Origin: Nematopogon swammerdamellus | Lineage: Eukaryota > Arthropoda > Insecta > Lepidoptera > Adelidae | Assembly (NCBI GenBank): GCA_946902875.1 | Contig: OX336343.1 | Coordinates: 5,135,754-5,199,753 of the forward strand | Length of the DNA: 64,000 nt | Direction: 5' to 3' | Shown here: one piece after another, positions 48,481 through 59,889 of the stretch | Numbering within the stretch: the stretch's first letter is position 1 | Layout of the letters: each line of letters begins with the position of its first letter | Translations under genes and position numbers: made by a program | Notes under the pieces: model-generated | The model's database searches: none | What the model was told of the DNA's origin: nothing | The model's input: only the letters and a program-made list of their open reading frames with translations

Positions 48481-48744
48481 AACTCTGTTCGGCGAATAGA
48501 GTATAACTGCTTCTGCTTGCAATAAGGTACCTACAGAGAGCCTGCACTGCAAGCAAACGCTTGGGTGGTAGGCACAGAGCATCAAATACCTACCGCCTTT
48601 CATGCTCTGTGGTGGTAGGTAATAGGTATGAACCACAGAGCAGCGATCGGAGCGCGCGCGTCATTTGTTTCCTCCAAAGTATGACCAGCACATTTCCGTA
48701 AACAGAAAAAAAACAATATTGACACACATATGCTAAGGTGTGAC

Positions 48745-49180
48745 TTTTTTTTATGGAAACTGATACGGTTGGCTATACAACACCTACAACATCCGTGATG
48801 TCAGTCCATGACACCTTGGTAAACTAGGTGCCATATCAGTGCTTCCCCTAGGGCGTGCCGGCTACACTGAACTGGACGGTAAACACGAACTATTTAAATA
48901 GCCGTTTCAACCACCGAGCATACAGACTCCACCAAGCATACAGTATCCTCCTTGGTTTCAACCGACCTTTCATTCAGTACGGTGGTACCAACCCGGGCGG
49001 GTTAAACCCTACCACCTAGTAAGGTAAGACGGGAAGGGATCTACAGTTTTACGTGGAATCCGAACCACGGTCAGCCTCCAACGGTCGAGCGGTTACCCAT
49101 CAATGCACTGACCGCGCCCAGATGTGCTTATGATCCGACCGACAGTCGACCGACCACACCACTGAGCTACCGAGGCTGAC
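48745..49180 (-). repeat. Composite SINE family S2, full length with internal insertion
   Basis: Reverse copy with the head at 49070-49180 (CCACACCACTGAGCTACCGA). About 55 extra bases around 48905-48955 contain a duplicated CCGAGCATACAG / ACCAAGCATACAG. Confidence 0.75.
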
Positions 49181-49185
49181 ATATA

Positions 49186-49288
49186 CAGGGTGTTTGATGA
49201 CAATAGGTCATACATAAGGCAAACTATCTCAAAGGCTCAGGAGTACATGGTTTGCTTTATGTATGACATATGGTCATCAAACACCCTG
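49186..49288. mobile_element. 103-bp hairpin MITE, CAGGGTGTTTGATGAC termini
   Basis: Arms of about 40 bp with few mismatches surround a short loop (TCTCAAAGGCTCAGGAGTA). TATA flanks both sides. It sits directly at the 5' end of the S2 SINE. Confidence 0.85.
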
Positions 49289-49289
49289 T

Positions 49290-51890
49290 ATATATTTTAC
49301 TATTTATATTTATTTTATAGCAATATTTATTAACGCGTGTAAAAATAATGTTATTTGCAAGCTATTTGATATTTTATTTATTTTATTTTTTTATTTTTTT
49401 TTTATTAAGGAAACACACAGTTATACAACATACATATAGGTAAATGGGTACATACAATTTAACATTAACCAATAAAGTTTCCACATAAATTATATAACTT
49501 ACAATAGCTAACACTGATGATAACTTACAATATATATATATCTTAAAAAATAACAAAATACGAAAAAGAGTATAGAAGTTTAAAAGTTAGAGAAAAATAT
49601 ATTTTTTTTTTTAAATCTATTTGTTTTTTTTTATAATTTTTTATTTTTTTTTATGAAAATAATGTGTAGTATTAGTATATACATAACATAATACATACCT
49701 ATGAGTAGGTACCACGTAGGTACTCCACAAATATTGACAAGTTGACCACTGCTGTGACTGCCTGCATAGATAACAGAAAGGTAGGTAGGTAGGTACCTAC
49801 CTACTTTCTAATTACTATAATGGCCGTCGCTACGTTTAGTAGGAGCTGTCAACCAGTTTGGTGGATGAGTCGATTGGTAGGTGCCTATTTCATTTCTATA
49901 CCTTGTATCGACCTACATTGGAACAGTCGGCTTTGAAAGTGGCGATATCACCACTCTTTAACACTCACTATCTTTCAGTAATAAATTAAATCGAAATATA
50001 AAATATTTTACGATTATAATCCGTAAATCAAAGAATTAAATCCATAGATATAACAAAGCGCTCAATAGTTTGTCACCGATTAGACATGACGGTGTGTGTC
50101 GTGTGATACTTTGTGTACAGTAGTAATAAAAAATCGCATCAACGACTGCCTCATGTAACAAAATGCTAACGCTCTGCATTCGCGCATCGGCGCGTTCAAA
50201 TTCAAATTCAAAATTATTTATTTTTCAATTCCCTTATTAATAACATATACAATCTTTATACAATATACGTGTTGTGAATTGAAAAAAAAAGGTGTAGACG
50301 CAGCATGTGGCACTGGCATTTCAGTGCAGCTGATTTTAAGCCTAACCTTGTAGGTGCCTAACTAAAAACCCAAAAGTGACAATAATGTAAGTGAAAGGTA
50401 GGTAGAAAAGAAAGAAAGGATAGGCGATGTGTTAAAAATATGAATGAATAGTGTTGATTATTGCTGTTGTGTGAAGGTAGTAGGTGTTCCGTTCCGTTCC
50501 GTGAAACGACCTCTCAACACGCGCATGCGTGGCGCTGCGACTGATGCATGGTATGGTAAGTAAGTAGCCGCATGCGGCCCTTTCATTGGTGACATTGTCT
50601 GTAAGTGCGCCATGTATCCATTTAAATATTTGCCGTATCGAACGTCGTACGACGCAACCTGTGCTAGACGTCGGTACAAGTGTGCGTGCACACACACGCA
50701 GTATTGTGATACGTGACACAATCCCTACGACGATAATATCGCGCGCTCGCCCCCACCCGGCCACAGATGACAAGAACGAGCGAGAAAGACGTCATGCGGC
50801 GCGTTTGCCGTCTTTCCGCCCACTCCCATCACCAGCAGGCAAGCGAGAACGAGAACGCGATACCACCGGACCGTCACACGATCCTATCCGTGACAGCATG
50901 GCTTCTTAACACGCCGTAACATGCTCAGGCGAAACAAACAACAACGTTTGTCACTGTCACTCTTTATAACAGCAACCGGGCATGCTGCACACACGCGTCA
51001 CCGACTCGATACAGACATGCGTGCGTTCAACACGCCCCGCACACGCCGTATGAAGCGGCTGTCCGTGAAATCTGCATTATATGCGGTTCTCGTCGAGAAC
51101 ATATTTGTTCGGGAGTGATGTATGGGATGGGCCAATCTAGATGTTTGCCGTACTTAAATTAAACGGTACACCTTATGTTGTATTATTATTATACCTGCAA
51201 GTACGTACAGTATACCCGGCAGTAAGTAATTAACATCGAGCTTTAGAAAGAGACAATCCGTTTCCACAGAGACGTGCGACAGAGACGACGCTCTACAACC
51301 GACGGACACAACCGATACACTACGTGCATACCCAATCTAGTTATTTCTTTTGTACTGAGAAGACCTTAATTAAAAATGTGTACCTAATAAATAACTATCG
51401 ATATGGGCTATTATTTGACCTCCTGTAACATCAGCCCCCCTAGATTACACGTATATAGTTAGTTAGAGTAACAAACCACCGACTACTGGAGCCTACAGAC
51501 AGACCAAACATCAGCGCGCCTCCCGCTTATGTAATTTTATGCGCTGGAAACGCATCAATGACTGGCAACGGCCTATTTTATTAATCCTCGACGCAAAAAG
51601 AGGGGTGTTATAAGTTTAACGTGTATGTGTATGTGTGTACAGTACACAGTACTTCATTATTATTTATTATATAGTGACATTATTAGGTTTTTTATAAGTA
51701 GCTATCTATCTATATAATAATAAAATAAAAAATTTATTAGTTTAAATACGTCCACAAACCCCAGTACAACACGAGAAGTTTTACGTGTATGGGTGTGTCT
51801 GTCTGTTACATCGTATCTTCCAAACGGATGAAACGTTTTGGATGGTTTTTTTAGTAGAAAGCTGGTTTAATCGGGATGGTTCTTAGCTAT
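49290..51890. other. Intergenic, no gene recognised
   Basis: AT-rich low complexity at 49300-49700, a (GTAG)n run at 49780, a GC-rich, CpG-rich block at 50490-51070 with no convincing coding frame, and a TAAATAATGCG-family MITE remnant at 51195-51310. Confidence 0.4.
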
Positions 51891-51898
51891 GTATGTAA

Positions 51899-51965
51899 TC
51901 ATAATCAAGTTATCTTTTATTACTTAATTACTTGATAACTTATCAAGTAATTAAGTAATAAAAAA
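51899..51965. repeat. Perfect AT-rich palindrome
   Basis: TTATTACTTAATTACTTGAT is followed at once by its reverse complement around position 51935. Confidence 0.8.
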
Positions 51966-52033
51966 AAATATTATCTTAAAAAGTGGACCGATTAAAATGC
52001 GGTTTTTTTAAAAGCTTGAAATAGTAGTTAAAT

Positions 52034-52230
52034 CACAAATTTAAAAAACCCGCGACCCTTAAATAGTAAAAAATAATTACCATTTACTTACTTACAGGAG
52101 TCGGGGGACCGCGTAAATAAAATATAAACTCAGAGCTGCGCGGGTATTTACTTAGCGATCACCCGACTCCTTTAAGTAAGTAAACTGAAATTATTTTTTA
52201 CTTTTTAAGGGTCGGGGTTTTTTTAAATTA
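52034..52230. mobile_element. Foldback with about 75-bp arms
   Basis: AAAAAACCCGCGACCCTTAA and ACTTACTTACAGGAGTCGGG on the left face CACCCGACTCCTTTAAGTAA and TTAAGGGTCGGGGTTTTT on the right. Confidence 0.75.
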
Positions 52231-52249
52231 GTAGGTAATTTAATACTAT

Positions 52250-53415
52250 AGGGCGGACAATGCGACGGCAGACCTCGCGCGGAAGCCGCGCAAAAAGGCC
52301 GGTTGCGGTATGAAAGTATTCCGCCTTTTTTAGGGTTCCGTATCCGTCGTACGGGACCCTATTATTAAGCCTACGCCGTCTGTTTGTCTGTATGTGTTAT
52401 TATGGCGGATATACAACAAATAATAAAAATAAGAAAACTTAAAAAAATCACGGGGTCCACATAGAATAAATTAAAATCTACCGAAAAGATTATGAAGCAT
52501 TTTAACTAATACATAGATGACTTGAGTGGCGCTGACCATGACATGGCGATACGGAACCCTCGGTGCGCGAGTTCGACTTGCAGTTGGCCGGTTTTTTCCT
52601 TCGCAGATTCCAGATTCCAGCCCTTAGGCGACTGGTAACAGTGTACGCTGAGCGAAGAACGAAGGGGGCTCGATAATGATAGGATCCCAAACAAACAAGA
52701 GCTTTGTTATTTATTAGATCGTCTAAAACTCGATAATGTGATGTTTCTACTTCCCTCAGGCAGGCCAGGCCCGCTTGTTGTGATTATATTCTCTTTAGCG
52801 ATATCGTTTTACCGAATTAAAATAAGCGTCCACAATCCACATGTCAGCAACGTACGCATCGTACGCATCGCAACTAACGGATTTAGTATTATTTAAATGG
52901 TTTGCCATAGAAATGCGTTCACTCAGCTGCACCGGCAATGCCGACGACACGCGACGGGGCGTGCCGATGAAAGTGACAAATGAAAAATAATTTATTTAGG
53001 AAATGTCTACGCCTATTATACAAATAACCATGTGTCTGCCTGCTCTAATCTCTCTTGCAGGGAGACTTACTTCATTAAAATACCATGCAATTAATTTATG
53101 GCGATCATATGAACTATATTAAGTTTCATATGACTAAGACTAAGATTAGATAGATAGAAGTAACTTATTGGTGTTAGTTTTTAGTGACATATTTTGTGTG
53201 GCATGTATTGTGTTTTTAATTGTTATGTTAAACATTGATAATTTTATTCCAATTTTAAATTATTATTTTAATGAGCCCTCATTTTTGTTAAGACAAAATA
53301 GCAGCTACATAGTCTCCAGAAGCGTCGTCATCGATGACGTCACGAAAATCATCATGCAAATTGCGGTCGCGTCGGCCAGCGTCCGCATTCAGATTGCTGT
53401 GGATACAGTGGTCGC
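52250..53415. repeat. Duplicated segment B, upstream block (pairs with 35190-35845)
   Basis: Collinear with copy A, with extra repeat material: an S5 element at 52325-52595 and unique sequence at 52865-53120. The CRE-type TGACGTCA at 53335-53342 is conserved. Confidence 0.8.
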
Positions 53416-53554
53416 AGGTACTTCTAAAAATCCGTTTTATCCGATGTGTGCGATGCTTACGACGCGGACATGCGGACGCTTACCTTTAAAAATAATTAAA
53501 CATTATTGAAGAGACCTCAACTTGTTAGCAGGTGAATCGAGAGGTGAATAGTAC

Positions 53555-53995
53555 AGTGAGTCAGTCAGTCAGCGTGTAAGCGTCCACTGCTGGACATACG
53601 CCTCTCCGATTTTCCTCCAGTCCTCCCGGCCTTCAGCGGTACGGAACCACTGCTTTCCGCCGACGTGCTTGATGTCGTCGTCCCATCTGGCGGGTGGTCT
53701 TCCCACACTCCGTTTTCCTGTCCACGGCCGCCATTGTAGGACACGGTTACTCCAACGGTCGTCGTCTCTTCGGCTGACGTGCCCAGCCCATTGCCACTAG
53801 AGCTTAGCCACCCGGTATCCAATATCGACTACTTTGGTGCGTCGGCGGATTGCCTCGTTACGCACCATATCACGTAGCGTTATTCCCAGCATGGCTCGCT
53901 CCATTGCTCGCTAAGCAACTTTCAACCTTTGGACAACACCGACCGTCAGCGTCCACGTTTCACACCCGTACGTGATACAACATAACATAACCGGG
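53555..53995 (-). mobile_element. LINE 3' end with reverse transcriptase C-terminus, best-preserved copy
   Basis: The minus strand is open for NRVLQWRPWTGKRSVGRPPA, RWDDDIKHVGGKQWFRTAEG and REDWRKIGEAYVQQWTLTR, then TGA. It is a non-LTR retrotransposon C-terminal region of the GRP..RW.DDI type. Upstream homology continues to about 53995 with frame breaks. The catalytic core is absent. Confidence 0.85.
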
Positions 53996-54284
53996 TGAAT
54001 AGTACACAAAGACGAAATTACCAATAGTATATGTATATCTGTGTCACACTCTTTTTAACCGACTTCAAAAAAGGAGGAGGTTCTCAATACGTCGGAATCT
54101 TTTTTATGTATGTTCAGCGATAATTCTTTACAACTTTACAACATGGACCGAATTCGATGATATTTTTTTTATTACAAAGGAGAAACCTTAGGTAATCCCA
54201 TATACTATATTTGCTCAAAGTTCTGATGATAGAATCCATGAGATGCATAATATGCATGTGCATGAGACCAACCACCTTTCACGT

Positions 54285-54480
54285 TGGCAAGGTCCTTACA
54301 CCGAGTCATGCAGCAGGTGTTCCTTCGTGCCTTAATTTCTGCTTGGCAGTTTAATTATCTTGTCCGAATACTTTGCGAAATGTGGTGGTCGGTGTTGTGC
54401 TGTAATTTACCGGACTTCCTGCAGAATAATACCGATTACTCTGCTTACCCCGATTGTCGGGATACAGCGTGTAGTACAGC
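54285..54480 (+). repeat. Repeat family S3 fragment
   Basis: GCAGCAGGTGTTCCTTCGTG and CCGATTACTCTGCTTACCCC, as at 62690-62830. Followed at 54535-54690 by the CATA-repeat segment shared with 17830-17960. Confidence 0.6.
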
Positions 54481-55206
54481 GTACAGTCTTGTAGAGTAGA
54501 TCGGATCACTGCCAAGACTGTTTATGTTTTACATACATACATACATAGTATCATGCACGCCTGTTTCCCAGTAGGACAGGCAGAAACAACGGATCTCCAC
54601 ACGTGCCACGATCCTGCCTGACGCACCTCTGCCGCCTCGTCCACTCTCATAATGTTCTTCATACAATAGGTATGTTCGTCAGTTACGGGTGAAGGTGATA
54701 CGCACCCTGTTTGAACACATGCACTGTTTGTGTTGTGTATTATGGAAAATAGATAAAAAAATAATTTGCTCGTACCAAAACCCAAAATTTCACATTACAT
54801 AGTACCTACTTTCAGTCTCAATGCCAAGTTTTTATTAAAAATATCTTGTCGGAAAAAAAAGCTCGCTCGAACGAACATTTCGCTCGACGAAAACGAATCT
54901 GAACGAAACAATTTCGGAATAGAAAGTAAATTCCAATACATTTAATCTAACATCTTAACATAGTATGTTAGAGGTATGAGAGGTATGTAGCGCATGACCA
55001 GATGTCATGCCGTGGTGGTGTCGAGAGAAGCATGCAGGTCATTTTGTTACAAAGAATTTAAAAGTACAGACGGGGCATCAGATCACACACACAATACATG
55101 AACACCCTCACTCTTCACGTAGTTGTATTAATATAATTAATAATCTTTACTTAATAATAATTATTATGTATAGGTTTAGATAATATGTCTATGCTACCAT
55201 CAGTTT

Positions 55207-55450
55207 ATTTTTAGGGTTCCGTATACGGTACAGGACCCTATTACTAAGCCTACGCCGTCTGCCTGTCTGTCTGAGGGCTGTATGTATCTCTTGAACCGTA
55301 ATAGGTAGCCCGTTGAAATTTTCACAGAATATGTGTTATTTATTATGGCCCAAAAAATAAAACACAAACCACAAACAATAATAAAAATAAGAAAAAGTAA
55401 AAAATTCACAGGGGTTCCCATAGAAGAAACTAAAAAGTGTATAACAATAA
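55207..55450 (+). repeat. Interspersed repeat family S5
   Basis: AGGGTTCCGTATACGG, GAACCGTAATAGGTAGCCCG and TTTTCACAGAATATGTG. A short direct repeat of AAAATAAGAAAAAGTAAAAA follows. Confidence 0.55.
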
Positions 55451-55514
55451 CCACAAATAATAAAAATAAGAAAAAGTAAAAAAATCACAGGGGTTCCCAT
55501 AGAACAAACTAAAA

Positions 55515-56385
55515 CGTGTACCAAATGTTAACAAGAAAAATGGAGTGCATGCTGACCAAATGTTGTTAACAAGATGAATGGGATGGAGTGCATGCTGACC
55601 AAATGTTAACAAGAAAAATGGAGGGCATGCTGACCAAATGTTAACAAGAAAAATGGAGTGCATGCTGACCAAATGTTAGCAAGAAAAATGGAGGGCATGC
55701 TGACCAAATGTTAACAAGAAAAATGGAGTGCATGCTGACCATATTTTGTTAACAAGATGAATGGGATGGAGTGCATGCTGACCAAATGTTAATAAGAAAA
55801 ATGGAGGGCATGCTGACCAAATGTTAACAAGAAAAATGGAGTGCATGCTGACCAAATGTTAGCAAGAAAAATGGAGGGCATGCTGACCAAATGTTAACAA
55901 GAAAAATGGAGTGCATGCTGACCATATGTTGTTAACAAGATGAATGGGATGGAGTGCATGCTGACCAAATGTTAATAAGAAAAATGGAGGGCATGCTGAC
56001 CAAATGTTAACAAGAAAAATGGAGTGCATGCTGACCAAATGTTGTTAACACGATGAACGGAGTGCATGCTGACCAAATGTTAACAAGGAAAATGGAGGGC
56101 ATGCTGACCAAATGTTAACAAGAAAAATGGAGTGCATGCTGACCATATGTTGTTAACAAGATGAATGGGATGGAGTGCATGCTGACCAAATGTTAACAAG
56201 AAAAATGGAGGGCATGCTGACCAAATGTTAACAAGAAAAATGGAGTGCATGCTGACCAAATGTTGTTAACAAGGTGAACGGAGTGCATGCTGACCAAATG
56301 TTAACAAGAAAAATGGAGTGCATGCTGACCATATGTTGTTAACAAGGTGAACGGAGTGCATGCTGACCAAATGTTAACAAGAATA
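55515..56385. repeat. Minisatellite: 35-bp units with 43-bp variants in higher-order order
   Basis: About 24 units of AACAAGAAAAATGGAGTGCA plus TGCTGACCAAATGTT. Units alternate GTGCATGC and GGGCATGC. Every few units a longer variant (GTTGTTAACAAGATGAATGG) appears, giving a super-unit of about 180 bp. Two stray units lie at 58575-58650, and a diverged one at 42265-42305. Confidence 0.92.
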
Positions 56386-56712
56386 AAACCGACTTCCTAA
56401 AAAAAGTAAAACTAAAAAACTATTTAAAATAAAAATATAAAAACCGCCTTCAAAAATATATGAAATAAAAACCTAAAAAAAAAAAGAACCCTAGAGTTGA
56501 AGGCGGTGCTAAAAAGGCTACACAAATCACAAAGGATATTATCATCCACTCATGTTTTCTTTCATGCATCATTTTTGCTTGCTTTAGCACCGCCTTCAAC
56601 TCTAGGGTTCTTTTTTTTTTTAGGTTTTTATTTCATATATTTTTGAAGGCGGTTTTTATATTTTTATTTTAAATAGTTTTTTAGTTTTACTTTTTTTAGG
56701 AAGTCGGTTTTA
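56383..56712. mobile_element. Foldback element, 130-bp arms, 70-bp loop
   Basis: ATAAAACCGACTTCC at the left and GGAAGTCGGTTTTAT at the right. The arms are nearly perfect up to GAAGGCGGTGCTAAA / TTTAGCACCGCCTTC. The array at 55515-56385 ends exactly where this begins. Confidence 0.9.
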
Positions 56713-56775
56713 TGTTTTTTAAAACTTTTTTTTTATTTCACAGTTTTTTTTAGTAATTTTTTGCTATTAATGTAC

Positions 56776-56816
56776 TCGGCGGAATCGCTCGGCCTTCGGC
56801 CTCGCGATTCCGCCTC
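56776..56816. repeat. Nested GC-rich hairpin
   Basis: GGCGGAATCGC pairs with GCGATTCCGCC around an inner GGCCTTCGGCC. The inner part is the motif that dominates the 68-bp array at 60.7-62.4 kb. Confidence 0.8.
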
Positions 56817-56857
56817 GCTTTCCAATCCGATCTTGACCCAATTAAAATAGGACCACG

Positions 56858-57212
56858 TCAGCTTCGATAGCTCAGTGGTGCAGACAGTCAACTGTCGCTA
56901 TTGAATGTTAAGCAACGCTGGGTGCGGTCAGTACTTGGATGGGTGACCGCTGACCGTTGGAGGCTGACCGAGGTTCGGATTCCTCGTAAAACTGTAAGTC
57001 CCTTCCCTCCTAATCTTACTTGGTGGTAGGCTTTAACCTGCCCGGGTTGGTACCACCGCACTGAATTAAACGTCGGTCGAAACGGCTATGTAAATAGTTT
57101 GTGTTTTCCGACCAGTTCAGTGTAGTCAGCACGATCAAAGGGGGAAGCACTGACATGGCACTTAGTTTACCCGGTGTTATGGGCTGACATCACGGACGTT
57201 GTAGGTGATGTT
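56858..57212 (+). repeat. Composite SINE family S2, reference copy with clear 5S-like head
   Basis: The A-box part TCGATAGCTCAGTGGTGC is followed by GTTAAGCAACGCTGGGTGCG and GTCAGTACTTGGATGGGTGA, which closely resemble the internal region of 5S rRNA. Then comes the common S2 body and TTGTAGGTGATGT at the 3' end. Confidence 0.85.
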
Positions 57213-57213
57213 G

Positions 57214-57410
57214 CAGAACTTAGTAGAATGGACAGACATAAACGTGTTACGGAACCCTACTTTTATTATAAAATAACCGTCGGAGGACCTTGGTTGAAAA
57301 TTGTAAAATTTAGTAGAAAAGACAGACATTCATTTGTTACGGAACCCTACATTCATTTTGCAGAACTTAGTAGAATGGACAGACATAAACGTGTTACCGA
57401 ACCCTACTGA
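57214..57410. repeat. Three-unit direct repeat (GCAGAACTTAGTAGAATGG)
   Basis: Units at about 57214, 57300 (diverged) and 57360, each ending TTACGGAACCCTAC or TTACCGAACCCTAC. Confidence 0.75.
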
Positions 57411-57825
57411 ACAGTTGCACTCCGGGAGTGCCGGCAGATCCCGTGCCACTCTAACTTAACCCTTAATGCAATGACTTAAGGTTTCATTTTAAAAATGACG
57501 CTGACGCGATGTCGCGAATTATACATTTTTTACCCACCTAAAAAGTGCCAAGCGCCGCTAAAGAAGTTTTCACTTCAACAACCTCAGGGTTATCCCCTTT
57601 CAAATAAAAAAAAAAAAGAATTTTCAAAATCGGCCCACAATTGACGGAGTAATCGCGTAACAAAGATCCAAAAAAAGAAAACATACCGTCGAATTGAGAA
57701 TCTCTTAGGTCTAAAGTAAATTGCTCGTGAAGACAAATGCAACGAGCCCAAACACGATGGGTTTATCATGTGTAGTTTAGGAGTTCCTATGGCCACCTTC
57801 TGTCTCCATCATCAGACCAGCTCGA

Positions 57826-57887
57826 TGGTACTCGTACCCAAAGAGTTTGAATTACGTCGCCGACGTAATACAAACTCTTTGCTCGTA
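57826..57887. repeat. 62-bp hairpin
   Basis: GGTACTCGTACCCAAAGAGT faces ACTCTTTGCTCGTACC around GACGTCGGCGACG-like sequence. Confidence 0.75.
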
Positions 57888-58339
57888 CCATAATAAATTA
57901 AGCGCACCTGGCCGGTCGGAAAAGATAAAAAATTTCAAATTTAGAATATTCATGAAACAAGGGTCCGAATATGTATCACTAGTAAATATCGATTCATGTA
58001 TTTCAACAGGACAGAGAAAATTTCAAAATATTAGGTATTTAATACTTTTTAGTTCTTTTTTTTTTGTTTTTTTGAAATCGGTTTAATATTTTTTAAAACA
58101 GTTTTTATTTCATTCTTTTTAGTAATATTACATAAAAAAGAATAATCGAAATCGAATAATCGAAATCGATTGAAGTGGTACAGAATTATTCGCCATATGT
58201 GTCAGACTGCAAATTGCTGAATAAGTCCACATCACAAAAGTTTTGCTGAAGGTAACCACACACCATACTAATTTATCAAACTGAAAATTGCCGAATACGA
58301 CCACATCACAAGTTTTGCTGAAGGTAACCACACACTATA

Positions 58340-58575
58340 GTATTATGCTGATTTTTCGAAAACCACTGAACCAATTTCGATAAAATTGAAATGGGACCAC
58401 CTCGGAAGTATGACCTAACTAACAAAAAAAGAATTTTCTAAATCGGCCCTCAATTGACGGAGAAATCGCGTAACAAACATACAAAAAAATAAAAAAAAAA
58501 AATAAAAAAAAAATAAAAAAAAAAAAAACATACAGACGAATTGAGAACCTCCTCCTTTTTTGGAAGTCGGTTAAA
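58340..58575 (-). mobile_element. Transposon end (AACCGACTTCCAAAAAAGG family)
   Basis: On the minus strand it starts AACCGACTTCCAAAAAAGG and AGGAGGTTCTCAATTCGTC. A plus-strand copy of the same start is at 54057-54170 and an interior relative at 57600-57720. Superfamily not determined. Confidence 0.5.
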
Positions 58576-58929
58576 AATGGAGTGCATGCTGACCATATGT
58601 TGTTAACAAGGTGAACGGAGTGCATGCTGACCAAATGTTGTTACAAGGTGAATGAATGTATGCAATGACTTGTCTGTGGTATGGATTGCTCCAAATACGG
58701 GGCGACCTTGAGCCCTTCGTCTTCTGTCGGGGAAAGTGAAAGCAGATATGGCAATCAGACGCGTGCGGTGTCAGGTGCGGTGCCGCCTTATCATTACTGT
58801 CATTACGTTCAAACTAAATTATGGACTTCTACCTGACCGTCTGCTGAATGCTCAAAGTGGTATCATGCATTTTCTCTTTGCACAAGTGCCTTCTATGAAC
58901 AGTAGATTGCTTTTCTAACTACACAATTA

Positions 58930-59455
58930 TTAGGGTTCCGTATCCGGTGCGCGGGCCCTATTACTAAGCCTACGCCGTCTGTCTGTCTGTCTGTCTGTCA
59001 GTCTGTCCGAGGGCTGTATCTCTTGAACCGTAATAGGTAGCCCGTTGAAATTTTCACAGAATACCTATGTGTTACTATGGCGGATATAATAACAAATAAG
59101 AAAAATAAGAAAAAGCAAAAATTCACGGTGGTTCCCAAAGAAGATACTAAAAAGTGTATGCGCGCGCGCCATCTACCGAAAAGAGTATGAAGTGAAGGGA
59201 AGCACTGACATGGCACCTAGTTCACCCTGTGTTATGGGCTGACATCACGGATGTTGTAGGTGATGTAGCCAACCGTGTCAGGTTACATAAAAAAAAAAAA
59301 AAAAAAAAGTATTCTAACTAATAAAATTATGAATTTTAACTAATATGAAGCATTTCATAAACACGCCATAGATGGCGTGAGTGGCGCTGACCATGACATG
59401 GCGATACGGAACCCCGCGGTGCGCGAGTTCGACTCGCACTTGGCCGGTTTTTATT
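58930..59455 (+). repeat. Interspersed repeat family S5, longest copy, with nested S2 fragment
   Basis: It runs from AGGGTTCCGTATCCGG to CGAGTTCGACTCGCACTTGG and CCGGTTTTT. An S2 3' end with poly(A) is inserted at 59195-59305, and a GAAGTGAAGGG / TATGAAGCATTT flank suggests the split halves. Confidence 0.6.
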
Positions 59456-59514
59456 TATAACTAGCATTTAATCCAATCGAATACTTTCATACGAAATATC
59501 CCTTTAAAAGATTT

Positions 59515-59755
59515 TTTATGTAATCCGGTATTGGTGGCTGAGTCGGAGGTACCAAAGCGCATGCTCCGACCAGCCAATATCACCTTCGAGAAGGTAGGTG
59601 TCATACCGGATACCTCCCTGGATTGCTGGCTATAATGGAATAGAGGAGAACAACACAACCGAGCCTGATATGCGGCCATCTTACATCCAGTACTGTGCTA
59701 CTAACCCAGTCGGCTACAATTTGAGCCTACCACCTAGTAAGGCGCAAGGGAAGGG
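59515..59755 (-). repeat. SINE family S1, 3' part
   Basis: GCATGCTCCGACCAGCCAAT through GCGGCCATCTTACATCCAG to CCACCTAGTAAGGCGCAAG, reverse orientation. Confidence 0.7.
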
Positions 59756-59889
59756 ACCTACAGACACCGAGACTCTTGGGAGATTAGTGGGCTCGCGGAG
59801 CCGTTTACACGAGCGAGTTTACCGTAAGTTACTCTCTGACTAAAACTTGCGCGATTTTCTAGCTGGAGATCGTGCCGGAACCAGCCTAT

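Noticed and set aside
50458..51118. Several 60-110-codon frames in the GC-rich block at 50.5-51.1 kb
   Set aside because: Frames overlap on both strands, with no splice context, no domain and no conserved motif.
57174..57410. 78-codon frame with repeated MDRHKRVTEPY
   Set aside because: Starts inside a SINE and runs through a three-unit direct repeat; no independent evidence of coding.
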